From positions 1 through 64,000 of the forward strand of contig UQGG01000006.1 of assembly GCA_900540475.1 (NCBI GenBank): a stretch of 64,000 bases of DNA, given 5' to 3'. This document shows, in pieces, positions 8,704-16,481 of this stretch (the first letter of the stretch is position 1; every line of letters starts with the position of its first letter). The DNA is from an uncultured Robinsoniella sp. (GTDB lineage Bacteria > Bacillota > Clostridia > Lachnospirales > Lachnospiraceae). The position numbers and the translations under genes are program-made. The notes under the pieces were generated by a model. That model was given only the letters and a program-made list of their open reading frames with translations. It was not told the DNA's origin and made no database searches.

Positions 8704-11700
8704 ATGAAAGCAGATTTAGCATGGCTGGCAAACCCGGAAGTATTTCAGGTGAACCGCCAGCCGGCGCACTCAGATCATATATTTAAAGTGAAGGGGAAAA
8801 GTACAAGGATTTCCCTGAACGGAACATGGAAATTTTGTTATGCAGAAAACCCATCACTGCGTCCGGTTGATTTTTACCGTTTGGACTATGACTGTACCGG
8901 CTTTGACGATATTCAGGTGCCGGGCCATATTCAGCTTCAGGGCTATGACCGCTGCCAGTATATTAATACCATGTACCCCTGGGATGGACAGGAGTTTCTG
9001 CGTCCGCCCCACATTTCCGAGAGTTACAACCCCACAGGATCTTATGTAAAGGAGTTCTTGGTGGAAGAAATGCCGGAGGGCAGGATGTATCTTTCTTTTC
9101 AGGGGGTTGAAACCGCTTTTTACCTCTGGGTAAACGGAAACTTTATCGGATACAGTGAAGATACATTTACCCCTTCAGAATTTGATATCACGGATGTTAT
9201 TTCTACGGGGACAAATAAAATTGCGGTGGAAGTCTATAAACGCAGCAGTGCCAGCTGGATAGAGGATCAGGATTTCTGGAGATTTTCAGGAATCTTTCGG
9301 GATGTCTACCTCTACAGCACCCCAAAGCTTCATATAAGGGATCTGTTTGTAAATGGGGAGCTGATTCACGGATACCAGGATGGAAAGCTGAATATCAGGC
9401 TTACCATGCAGGGAGATGAAACCGGATATATAAGGGCATATCTGAAAAAATCCGATGATGTAGTGTGGTATGAAGAAATCGGCAAAAAGTCCCTGTTAGT
9501 GGAGACGGAAGCCGAAATCCCGTCTGTCCTGCCCTGGAGTGCGGAGATTCCAGATCTCTATACCCTCTATCTGGAGGTTTATGACCAGAAGGATCATCTG
9601 GTGGAGTCGCTCACCACAAAAGTCGGATTCCGCAATTTTGAAATGATTGACGGGATTATGTGTATCAATGGAAAGAGAATTATTTTCAAGGGAATAAACA
9701 GACACGAGTTCAACTCCAGAAGGGGAAGAAGTGTGACAGAAGCGGATATGCTCTGGGATATCCGTTTTATGAAACAGTACAATATCAATGCGGTACGTAC
9801 CTGCCATTACCCCGATCAGACCAGGTGGTATGAGCTGTGTGATGAATATGGAATTTATTTAATTGATGAAATGAATCTGGAGAGCCACGGATCCTGGCAG
9901 AAAATGGGGGCATGTGAACCTTCCTGGAATGTACCGGGTTCCCGTCCGGAATGGAGTGGATGTGTCATGGATCGGGCAATATCTATGCTGGAAAGAGATA
10001 AAAACCATCCCTCAATCGTTATCTGGTCCTGTGGAAATGAGTCTTATGCAGGCGATGTGCTGGCATCTGTCAGCGAATATTTTCATAAGGCAGACCCATC
10101 CAGACTGGTGCATTATGAAGGTGTGTTCTGGAACCGGGATTACGATTACATCAGTGACATGGAGAGCCGTATGTATGCCAAGCCGGCAGAAATAGAGGAA
10201 TACTTAAAAGCAAATCCTTCCAAACCCTATATCAGCTGTGAATACATGCACGCAATGGGGAACTCATTGGGCGGCATGGAGCTCTATACGAAGCTGGAAG
10301 ATAAATATCCCGGTTATCAGGGCGGCTTTATATGGGATTATATCGATCAGGCGGTTTACCGGACGCTGGATAATGGAAAGGAAGTGCTGGCATATGGCGG
10401 TGATTTTGACGACAGGGCAACGGACTACTGCTTCTGTACCAACGGCATTGTGTTTGCAGACCGCGTTCCCTCACCCAAAGCCCAGGAAGTAAAATTTCTG
10501 TATTCCGATGTAAAGATTCATGTTTGTGACGGAGAGGTAACCATCGACAACCAGAGCCTGTTTCTGAATACAAATGCATATAGATTCCGCTTCATGCTGG
10601 AAAAAGAGGGAATATGTATTGCAGAATCTCAACCAGTTATCTGTGTGGAGCCGGGACAGAAGATCAGCCTTCCATTTGGGCATGGAATTCCGAAGGAACC
10701 GGGTGAATACTGCTGTACGGTTTCCATGGTGCTGGCACAGGATACGCTGTGGGAAAGCGCCGGGTATGAAGTGACATTCGGACAGGAAACAGTCAGGGTG
10801 ATATTGGAAGCGGATTATCAGAATGCGGATAAAGGGACGGATCCAGGGATTGACCAGCATAACGGGATCGGGAAAACCTTTGAAGTTATTCATGGGGATG
10901 TAAATATAGGAGTCCGCACAGAAACGTGTTTTGCCATGTTTTCCAAACAGGAAGGTGGAATCATTTCACTGGTATACAGCGGCAAAGAATATATCACCCG
11001 TGTACCCAAGCTTTCTTACTGGAGGGCGGCTACAGACAATGACAAAGGCATGAAGACGGAAGCTTTGTTAAGCCAGTGGCAGGCAGCGAGTCTGGGGCAG
11101 AGGTATTTAGACAACAGATTTGAAATGGAAGAAAGTGAAGAAAAGGTTACTTTAACATTCTTTTATGAAGCCGGAAGTATTCCCAAATTCACTTCCAGTG
11201 TAGTATATACCATGCATGCAGACGGAGTACTTGAAGTCGCCATAACCTACCCGGGAGTGGAAGAAATGCCGCCTCTCCCTCTCTTCGGAATAGACTTTAA
11301 GTTAAAAAGCAGGCTGAACCAGGCAGCATATCTGGGAAAAGGTCCAATGGAAAACTATCTGGACCGTAAGGCGGGAGCTAAAAAGGGCATCTACCGCACA
11401 ACGCCAGAACAGAATCTAACTCCCTATCTGATCCCGCAGGAATGCGGCAACCGCACCGGTGTAAGCTGGTTAAGTATAACCGATGACCAGGAGGAAGGCA
11501 TTGAATTTATAGCATTGGATGGAGATTTTGAATGCAGTGTTCTGCCGTACAGTGCTTATGAGCTGGAAAATGCTATGCATTTATACGAACTTCCCCCTGT
11601 CAATTATACCTGGGTTCGTCTGATAGCAAAACAGATGGGCGTGGGAGGAGATGACAGCTGGGGTGCGCCGATTCATGATGAATATTTGATTAATGCGCAA

Positions 11701-11748
11701 GAACCACTTACTTTAAGATTTGCTGTTAAAGAGCACTCTTCAAAGTAA
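8704..11748 (+). CDS. lacZ: beta-galactosidase, GH2 LacZ type
   Basis: A 1014-residue intracellular GH2 enzyme of full LacZ length that releases terminal beta-linked galactose. Domain order: sugar-binding jelly roll (about 40-210), Ig-like domain (215-325), TIM barrel (330-610), a fourth Ig-like domain and a C-terminal Bgal_small_N domain (about 740-1010). Expected catalytic residues are acid/base Glu446 (WSCGNES) and nucleophile Glu513 (SCEYMHAMGNS). The GFRNFEMIDG and GINRHEFNSRRGR stretches are typical. No signal peptide. The start at 8704 follows AAGGAGGATATTATA. It follows the kinase gene by 41 bases and ends at a strong terminator, so it completes the import-regulation-hydrolysis operon. 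Confidence 0.95.
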   Translation: MKADLAWLANPEVFQVNRQPAHSDHIFKVKGKSTRISLNGTWKFCYAENPSLRPVDFYRLDYDCTGFDDIQVPGHIQLQGYDRCQYINTMYPWDGQEFLRPPHISESYNPTGSYVKEFLVEEMPEGRMYLSFQGVETAFYLWVNGNFIGYSEDTFTPSEFDITDVISTGTNKIAVEVYKRSSASWIEDQDFWRFSGIFRDVYLYSTPKLHIRDLFVNGELIHGYQDGKLNIRLTMQGDETGYIRAYLKKSDDVVWYEEIGKKSLLVETEAEIPSVLPWSAEIPDLYTLYLEVYDQKDHLVESLTTKVGFRNFEMIDGIMCINGKRIIFKGINRHEFNSRRGRSVTEADMLWDIRFMKQYNINAVRTCHYPDQTRWYELCDEYGIYLIDEMNLESHGSWQKMGACEPSWNVPGSRPEWSGCVMDRAISMLERDKNHPSIVIWSCGNESYAGDVLASVSEYFHKADPSRLVHYEGVFWNRDYDYISDMESRMYAKPAEIEEYLKANPSKPYISCEYMHAMGNSLGGMELYTKLEDKYPGYQGGFIWDYIDQAVYRTLDNGKEVLAYGGDFDDRATDYCFCTNGIVFADRVPSPKAQEVKFLYSDVKIHVCDGEVTIDNQSLFLNTNAYRFRFMLEKEGICIAESQPVICVEPGQKISLPFGHGIPKEPGEYCCTVSMVLAQDTLWESAGYEVTFGQETVRVILEADYQNADKGTDPGIDQHNGIGKTFEVIHGDVNIGVRTETCFAMFSKQEGGIISLVYSGKEYITRVPKLSYWRAATDNDKGMKTEALLSQWQAASLGQRYLDNRFEMEESEEKVTLTFFYEAGSIPKFTSSVVYTMHADGVLEVAITYPGVEEMPPLPLFGIDFKLKSRLNQAAYLGKGPMENYLDRKAGAKKGIYRTTPEQNLTPYLIPQECGNRTGVSWLSITDDQEEGIEFIALDGDFECSVLPYSAYELENAMHLYELPPVNYTWVRLIAKQMGVGGDDSWGAPIHDEYLINAQEPLTLRFAVKEHSSK

Positions 11749-11773
11749 AATGTCCTTTTTAGGATAAAAAATG

Positions 11774-11808
11774 AACTACCCTGTTAGCGAAAACAGGGTA
11801 GTTTTTTT
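11774..11808 (+). terminator. rho-independent terminator after lacZ
   Basis: A perfect 12-bp stem AACTACCCTGTT / AACAGGGTAGTT with a 6-base loop, followed by seven T residues (11802-11808). Confidence 0.95.
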
Positions 11809-11831
11809 CAACCCTTGCACAGATAGAAAAA

Positions 11832-11860
11832 TTTTCAGTAAGCAGATGCTTCTTTATAAT
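11832..11860 (+). promoter_or_regulatory. candidate promoter for the immunity transporter operon
   Basis: TTTTCA (11832-11837), 17-base spacer, TATAAT (11855-11860). The -10 is perfect and the -35 matches four of six consensus bases. It lies just after the lacZ terminator and 166 bases before the ABC ATPase start, leaving a long leader that contains a mini-ORF and a direct repeat. Confidence 0.5.
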
Positions 11861-11914
11861 TTCCTTAAAAATGGCTGTTACCATAGCTTTAATAAAACAA
11901 AAGGAGTAACCACA

Positions 11915-11947
11915 ATGGAATGGACACAGCACAAACAGCCCCCATAA
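11915..11947 (+). CDS. mini-ORF (10 codons) in the leader of the immunity operon
   Basis: ATG at 11915 is preceded by AAAAGGAG at good spacing and encodes MEWTQHKQPP before TAA. It lies between the candidate promoter and the ABC ATPase gene. It could be a regulatory leader peptide or a chance ORF; nothing in the sequence tells the two apart, beyond the good ribosome binding site. Confidence 0.25.
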   Translation: MEWTQHKQPP

Positions 11948-11951
11948 TGCA

Positions 11952-11980
11952 GTCAGGCTGCAAGTATTTATGTCAGGCTG
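11952..11980 (+). repeat. 9-bp direct repeat, candidate response-regulator box
   Basis: GTCAGGCTG occurs at 11952-11960 and 11972-11980, start-to-start 20 bases, i.e. on the same face of the helix. OmpR-family regulators commonly bind such paired direct repeats, and one is encoded downstream (14288). It lies 46 bases before the ATPase ATG. Confidence 0.35.
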
Positions 11981-12025
11981 TTTTCTGGATTAGGTTATCA
12001 ACGATATGAAATGGAGGAAATTAGA

Positions 12026-12727
12026 ATGCAGGAGTATATGATTCAAACCCAAAATGTTTTTAAAAAATATAAAAAAGCATATGCAGTTAAAGATCTGTCT
12101 ATGTCGGTAAGAAAAAACACGGTTTACGGTTTATTAGGACCAAATGGTGCGGGTAAATCTACATTATTAAAGATGATTACGGGAAATATCAGATCAACCT
12201 CAGGAAAAATACTGTTTAACAATCACCCCTGGACCCGAAAAGATTTATGGAACATTGGTTCATTGATTGAATCACCGCCGCTATATGACAATTTAACGGC
12301 ATTTGAAAATTTAAAAGTGCGTGCAACCCTTCTGGGAATTAAAACAGATAAATGTGATGAAGTTTTACAAAGAATGGACTTAGCCGATACCGGAAATAAA
12401 AAGACATCCGAGTTTTCCCTGGGAATGAAACAAAGACTGGGTATCGCATTAGCGCTGCTAAATGATCCCGATTTATTAATTTTAGATGAACCGGCTAACG
12501 GATTGGATCCTTTTGGGATTGAAGAACTGAGGGAGATGATTGGAACATTTGTGGAGTCCGGCATTACTGTCATAATTTCAAGCCATATTTTAAGCGAAGT
12601 ACAACAGGTTGCCGATGATATAGGAATTATTTACAATGGATCTCTTCTCTATCAGAATTCTATTGATGCAAATGAAAATCTGGAACAATTATTTATGGAT
12701 ATTATCAGAAAGGAGCGTGATGCCTGA
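12026..12727 (+). CDS. lantibiotic-immunity-type ABC transporter ATP-binding protein (LanF-like)
   Basis: A 233-residue ATPase. Walker A GPNGAGKST (about 36-44), signature LGMKQRLGIALALL, Walker B LLILDEPANGLDP and a switch His (SSHILSE) are all present. The Q-loop position reads SLIESPPLY with Glu82 in place of Gln; this E-loop is a recognised mark of LanF proteins of lantibiotic self-protection exporters. The start at 12026 follows GGAGGA; an ATG at 12011 overlaps that site. It overlaps the next permease by one base (TGATG). It should power removal of a cationic peptide antibiotic from the membrane. Confidence 0.85.
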   Translation: MQEYMIQTQNVFKKYKKAYAVKDLSMSVRKNTVYGLLGPNGAGKSTLLKMITGNIRSTSGKILFNNHPWTRKDLWNIGSLIESPPLYDNLTAFENLKVRATLLGIKTDKCDEVLQRMDLADTGNKKTSEFSLGMKQRLGIALALLNDPDLLILDEPANGLDPFGIEELREMIGTFVESGITVIISSHILSEVQQVADDIGIIYNGSLLYQNSIDANENLEQLFMDIIRKERDA

Positions 12728-13488
12728 TGTTACGAACATACTTAAAAGCAGAAAACTTAAAGTTTAAACGATCCCTGTTTCGAAAACTGATTGTATTTAT
12801 ACCCATAGCTTTAATTTTAGTATCTGTGATATTTATATTTAATGGTATTGGTTTAGGCGGTTTTTCAAGCTCTGTTGTCTGTAACTGGAGTATGCCTCTT
12901 GGGTCACTTACTATTGTGCTATTATGTCATTTAGTTAATAAAAAAGATCAAAAACATCAATACCGGACGCTTTATAGCCTGCCCATTAACTTGAAGAAGA
13001 CGTTTATTTCTAAAACGATTCTGATTGCATTTAATATGTTAATCATATCCTTATTACTTTCGTTTATCACGGTGATATCTGAAGGCATTAGGTCCGGTAT
13101 TTCATCTGCGATTAGTAATGTGGGATATTATATTTTAGCATACTGTTTATTGTGGCTTTCTTTATTATGGCAGATTCCTTTCTGTTTATTTTTAGTTCAA
13201 AAAGCAGGATTTGCAGCTACTGTGATCATTAATTTATTTGCCAGTGCGTTAAGTGGTCTGTTTTTTGCTTTAACACCTATATTCTGGCTTTTTCCCTATA
13301 GCTGGACGGCGCGGTTTATGGTTACATTTTTGGGGGTTTTGCCAAACGGACTGTTGGTTGAGGCAGATTCAAGATTAATCTTAGGCTTTGGAGAAAGCTT
13401 GCTGCTGGTGTTCATAACCTTGCTTGCTGCGCTTGTTATCTCTCTCTTCTTTTCCCGCTGGTATGGAAAGCAGGTGTATCGCAAATGA
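12727..13488 (+). CDS. ABC-2 permease, MutE/EpiE (LanE)-like
   Basis: A 253-residue integral membrane protein with about six hydrophobic segments, starting MLRTYLKAENLKFKRS. This N-terminal ENLKFKR(S/T) pattern and the size fit lantibiotic-immunity permeases of the EpiE/MutE group. It is strongly AT-rich with many TTA/ATT codons, unlike the regulator genes that follow. It overlaps the next permease by four bases (ATGA). With its partners it forms a three-gene LanFEG-like exporter. Confidence 0.8.
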   Translation: MLRTYLKAENLKFKRSLFRKLIVFIPIALILVSVIFIFNGIGLGGFSSSVVCNWSMPLGSLTIVLLCHLVNKKDQKHQYRTLYSLPINLKKTFISKTILIAFNMLIISLLLSFITVISEGIRSGISSAISNVGYYILAYCLLWLSLLWQIPFCLFLVQKAGFAATVIINLFASALSGLFFALTPIFWLFPYSWTARFMVTFLGVLPNGLLVEADSRLILGFGESLLLVFITLLAALVISLFFSRWYGKQVYRK

Positions 13489-14222
13489 CTATATTAAGGG
13501 AGTTTTATTCTAATTTTACGAAAATCAAACGAACTCCGATTATATTACTGCATTTGTTGCTGCCGATTGTAGTTACAACATTATTTTTAACTTATTATAC
13601 TTTTGCCGGATACCATATTATCTCTGATGTAAAAATGTTTTTTGTTTTACTGCAAATTGGATTTCCAATTATTGTAAGTATTGTTGTGCCGCTATTAATT
13701 AATTTGGACAGGAACACCAGCGGCATGCAAAATGCGCTTGGTTTGGTAGAATCCAGAAGCTGCGTTTATCTGGGAAAATTGCTTTTTCTACTTTTTCTTT
13801 CATCTGTAAGTATGATAATATATGAAGTGTGCTTCTATATTGTGGTCAATTTAATTTTGAACATGGACATCAGTATCATGCACTTTGATTCATACCTTAT
13901 TATTTTTTGTACCTTTTTATTTAGCAATTTGTTTTTATATCTTTTACACATGGCAATTGCTTTACGGTTTGGCTCCAGTATTTCTGTTTTGGCAGGCATT
14001 TCTGGTACAATTTTAGCTGGTTTTTTTGAAAATGCAATTGGTGATAAAATATGGTATTTTATTCCCTGGGAATGGGGGATTCGCTTTTTGGAGAACTATT
14101 TGGGCTATTCTAACGGATCTGTTTTCCCCGGAATAATTGCTTTGATGATAGTGACTTCTATTGTTCTGGTCTTGTCAATTCTGTGGTTTTGCAGATGGGA
14201 AGGGGAATTTACACAGGAGTAA
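13485..14222 (+). CDS. ABC-2 permease, MutG (LanG)-like
   Basis: A 245-residue membrane protein with about six segments. It begins MTILREFYSNFTKIKRTP, and the FxKxKRTP pattern is typical for the LanG/MutG partner. Its composition is AT-rich like the other two transporter genes. Two distinct half-permeases plus one ATPase fit the LanFEG layout rather than BceAB. A 65-base spacer separates it from the two-component genes. Confidence 0.8.
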   Translation: MTILREFYSNFTKIKRTPIILLHLLLPIVVTTLFLTYYTFAGYHIISDVKMFFVLLQIGFPIIVSIVVPLLINLDRNTSGMQNALGLVESRSCVYLGKLLFLLFLSSVSMIIYEVCFYIVVNLILNMDISIMHFDSYLIIFCTFLFSNLFLYLLHMAIALRFGSSISVLAGISGTILAGFFENAIGDKIWYFIPWEWGIRFLENYLGYSNGSVFPGIIALMIVTSIVLVLSILWFCRWEGEFTQE

Positions 14223-14287
14223 GGTGTGGCAAGAAATATATTATTTTATTATAGTTAAGACAGATTTATATGATTGGAGGTTCTATT

Positions 14288-14962
14288 ATGCCCAAAGTGT
14301 TAGTGGTCGATGACGACCCTGATATGCTTGTACTGGTGCGCGCGGCTTTGGAAAGAGACGGGCACCAGGTTGATACGGAAGCGGATGCTTCTACGGTGCA
14401 GCCCGCCAGGTGCAGGCTGTACGACCTGTTGCTGCTGGATGTGATGATGCCAGGTGAGGATGGGTTTTCCCTTTGCAGGCGAATTCGTGATGAGGTAGAT
14501 TGCCCCATACTGTTCCTGACTGCCAAAGGGGAAGATGCGGCACTTGTACAGGGATTTGGCCTAGGTGCTGACGATTATATTAAAAAGCCATTCCGGATTA
14601 CGGAGCTGTGCGCAAGGGTAAATGCGCATCTGCGGCGGGAAGTGCGTCAGCCGACTCACACTTTAAGCCGGGGCGGTGTGCGTTTTGATATGCAGGCAAA
14701 AGTTGCCATGTCAGGTGGACTCACTCTGCCATTTACCAAAGGAGAATATGCCATTTGTGAGCACCTGGCTCTGCATGCCGGGCAGGTATTCACCAAAGAA
14801 CAATTATATGAAGGGGTCTTTGGCTTTGACGCTGAGGGTGACTCCTCAGCTATTGCCGAACACATTAAAAATATACGTGCCAAGCTGAAAAGCGGAGGAC
14901 TCTGTCCAATAGAAACCGTATGGGGGGTGGGCTATAAATGGCGAAAAGACAGCGTTCTGTAA
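14288..14962 (+). CDS. OmpR-family response regulator, LanR/NisR-like
   Basis: A 224-residue regulator. The receiver domain holds the acidic pair in VVDDDPDM, phospho-acceptor Asp51 (LLLLDVMMPGEDG), a conserved Thr in FLTAK and Lys in IKKPF. A winged-helix DNA-binding domain fills about residues 130-224 (FTKEQLYEGVFGFDAEGDSSA, ending TVWGVGYKW). The start at 14288 follows TTGGAGG; an ATG at 14270 lies upstream of that site. It overlaps the kinase gene by 25 bases. It probably turns on the adjacent immunity transporter. Confidence 0.88.
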   Translation: MPKVLVVDDDPDMLVLVRAALERDGHQVDTEADASTVQPARCRLYDLLLLDVMMPGEDGFSLCRRIRDEVDCPILFLTAKGEDAALVQGFGLGADDYIKKPFRITELCARVNAHLRREVRQPTHTLSRGGVRFDMQAKVAMSGGLTLPFTKGEYAICEHLALHAGQVFTKEQLYEGVFGFDAEGDSSAIAEHIKNIRAKLKSGGLCPIETVWGVGYKWRKDSVL

Positions 14963-16296
14963 GCCTTTCCTTTGTACTTTTGCGTTTTGCAATTGTGATG
15001 TCCGGCTGTATGCTGTTATGCTGCGTGGCATGGTCTGTCACCCTGATCCGGCTTCAAAACACAGGGTTTGCTTACCGGGGAATCGTCCCAAACCAACAGG
15101 TGGAGCAGATGCTTGCCGGGGATCCCCAGACTTTTGTCTCACCGGGGGATGATTTCCTGGCGGAGTACGCTTTGTTTGGAAAGGACGGCAAAGTGCTGGA
15201 AAGCAACGTTGGAGGAGAAAAGCTGGAATCTCTTACCGGGTTTCTACAGGAGGATGCCAAAAGCTTATATGTATCCCGTCACACTTATGCGGATGGGAGT
15301 ACCGTGATCTTTCGCTGGCAGTACAGGTCGGAATTTACCAGTCCTGTGCTGCGCCGCATGCTGCCCCCCTTTGAATACCTGTGGATGGGTACGCTTGCTG
15401 GGGCATTAGTGCTCTGCCTGTTGTTTAACACTTTATGGCTTCGCCGTTGCCTTGCCTCGAAGCTTAAGCTGTTTAGCGAGGTGAGCGGGAAGATAGGAGC
15501 GCAGGAACTGGAATTTGAAATCCCACATGCAGGAATCCGTGAGTACGATCAGGCGCTAGAAGCCATGGAGCACATGCGGGCAGCACTGTACAATTCCCTG
15601 TCTGAACAATGGGCGGCTCAGCAGGAACGGGAGGCGGAAATTGCAGCACTTGCCCATGATCTAAAAACGCCCCTCACGCTGGTGGGGGGCAGTGCGGAAC
15701 TTCTTCTCTATGAAGACCTGTCTGAGGGCAGCCGCAAAATGGTGGAAATAATTGCGTCAAGCAACGACCGGGCAAAGCAGTATGTTACAAGTCTCCTGGA
15801 TACGTCCGCAGGTGAGGAAGAGGCATTTGAAAGCACCAGCCTGCCAGCTGTGTTTGACGAGCTTAGCCAGAGCACAAAGGCTGTTGCAGATGCCAGGGGA
15901 GTAAGTCTGCAGATAAAAAACGGTCTGGAAGGTGATGCCGGCATTCAAAAAGACCACTTACTCCGTGCCCTAGGAAATGTGGTGCAGAATGCCATCGAGC
16001 ATACCCCGGCGGGTGGAAATGTGTATCTGGAAAGCACCATGTCAGATGCAGGCTGGCAAGTTATTGTCCGGGACGAAGGCCCTGGTTTTAGCAAGGCTGC
16101 ATTACATCATGGAACAGAGCGCCTGTGGCGTGGTGATGCGGCGCGCGGTGCCGATGGACACAATGGACTTGGACTTTGGTTTGCGGCGGAAGTGATAAAA
16201 GCGCATGGAGGCCAGCTGGAGCTTGGTAACTGGGATTTTGGCGGGGGAGTTACCATGAAGTTCCGACTCCAATCTTTCCGAGATAGCATTCGTTGA
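14938..16296 (+). CDS. sensor histidine kinase, LanK-like
   Basis: A 452-residue kinase with two transmembrane helices (about 12-35 and 137-160) around a roughly 100-residue extracytoplasmic loop. The HisKA motif EIAALAHDLKTPLTL carries His240. ATP-binding motifs are ALGNVVQNAIEHTP (N box), DEGPGF and NGLGLWFA. Its size and topology fit kinases that pair with lantibiotic-immunity regulators. Its base composition is clearly more GC-rich than the transporter genes just upstream, so the two halves of this cassette may have different histories. Confidence 0.87.
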   Translation: MAKRQRSVSLSFVLLRFAIVMSGCMLLCCVAWSVTLIRLQNTGFAYRGIVPNQQVEQMLAGDPQTFVSPGDDFLAEYALFGKDGKVLESNVGGEKLESLTGFLQEDAKSLYVSRHTYADGSTVIFRWQYRSEFTSPVLRRMLPPFEYLWMGTLAGALVLCLLFNTLWLRRCLASKLKLFSEVSGKIGAQELEFEIPHAGIREYDQALEAMEHMRAALYNSLSEQWAAQQEREAEIAALAHDLKTPLTLVGGSAELLLYEDLSEGSRKMVEIIASSNDRAKQYVTSLLDTSAGEEEAFESTSLPAVFDELSQSTKAVADARGVSLQIKNGLEGDAGIQKDHLLRALGNVVQNAIEHTPAGGNVYLESTMSDAGWQVIVRDEGPGFSKAALHHGTERLWRGDAARGADGHNGLGLWFAAEVIKAHGGQLELGNWDFGGGVTMKFRLQSFRDSIR

Positions 16297-16481
16297 TACA
16301 AAGCTGGTTTTCTCAGCAGGTAGGGCCCCCTGGGATGTGGCTTGTCATTTCTCCAGGCTAAATATAGCAAAAATGATCATGAATGGCTGTCCGGATTTGT
16401 TACCATAAGTAAGTCCAGCTAATTTCTAACGGAATGGACGATCAGTAACAAGACAAATTCCATATGATAAGGAGAAAATAC

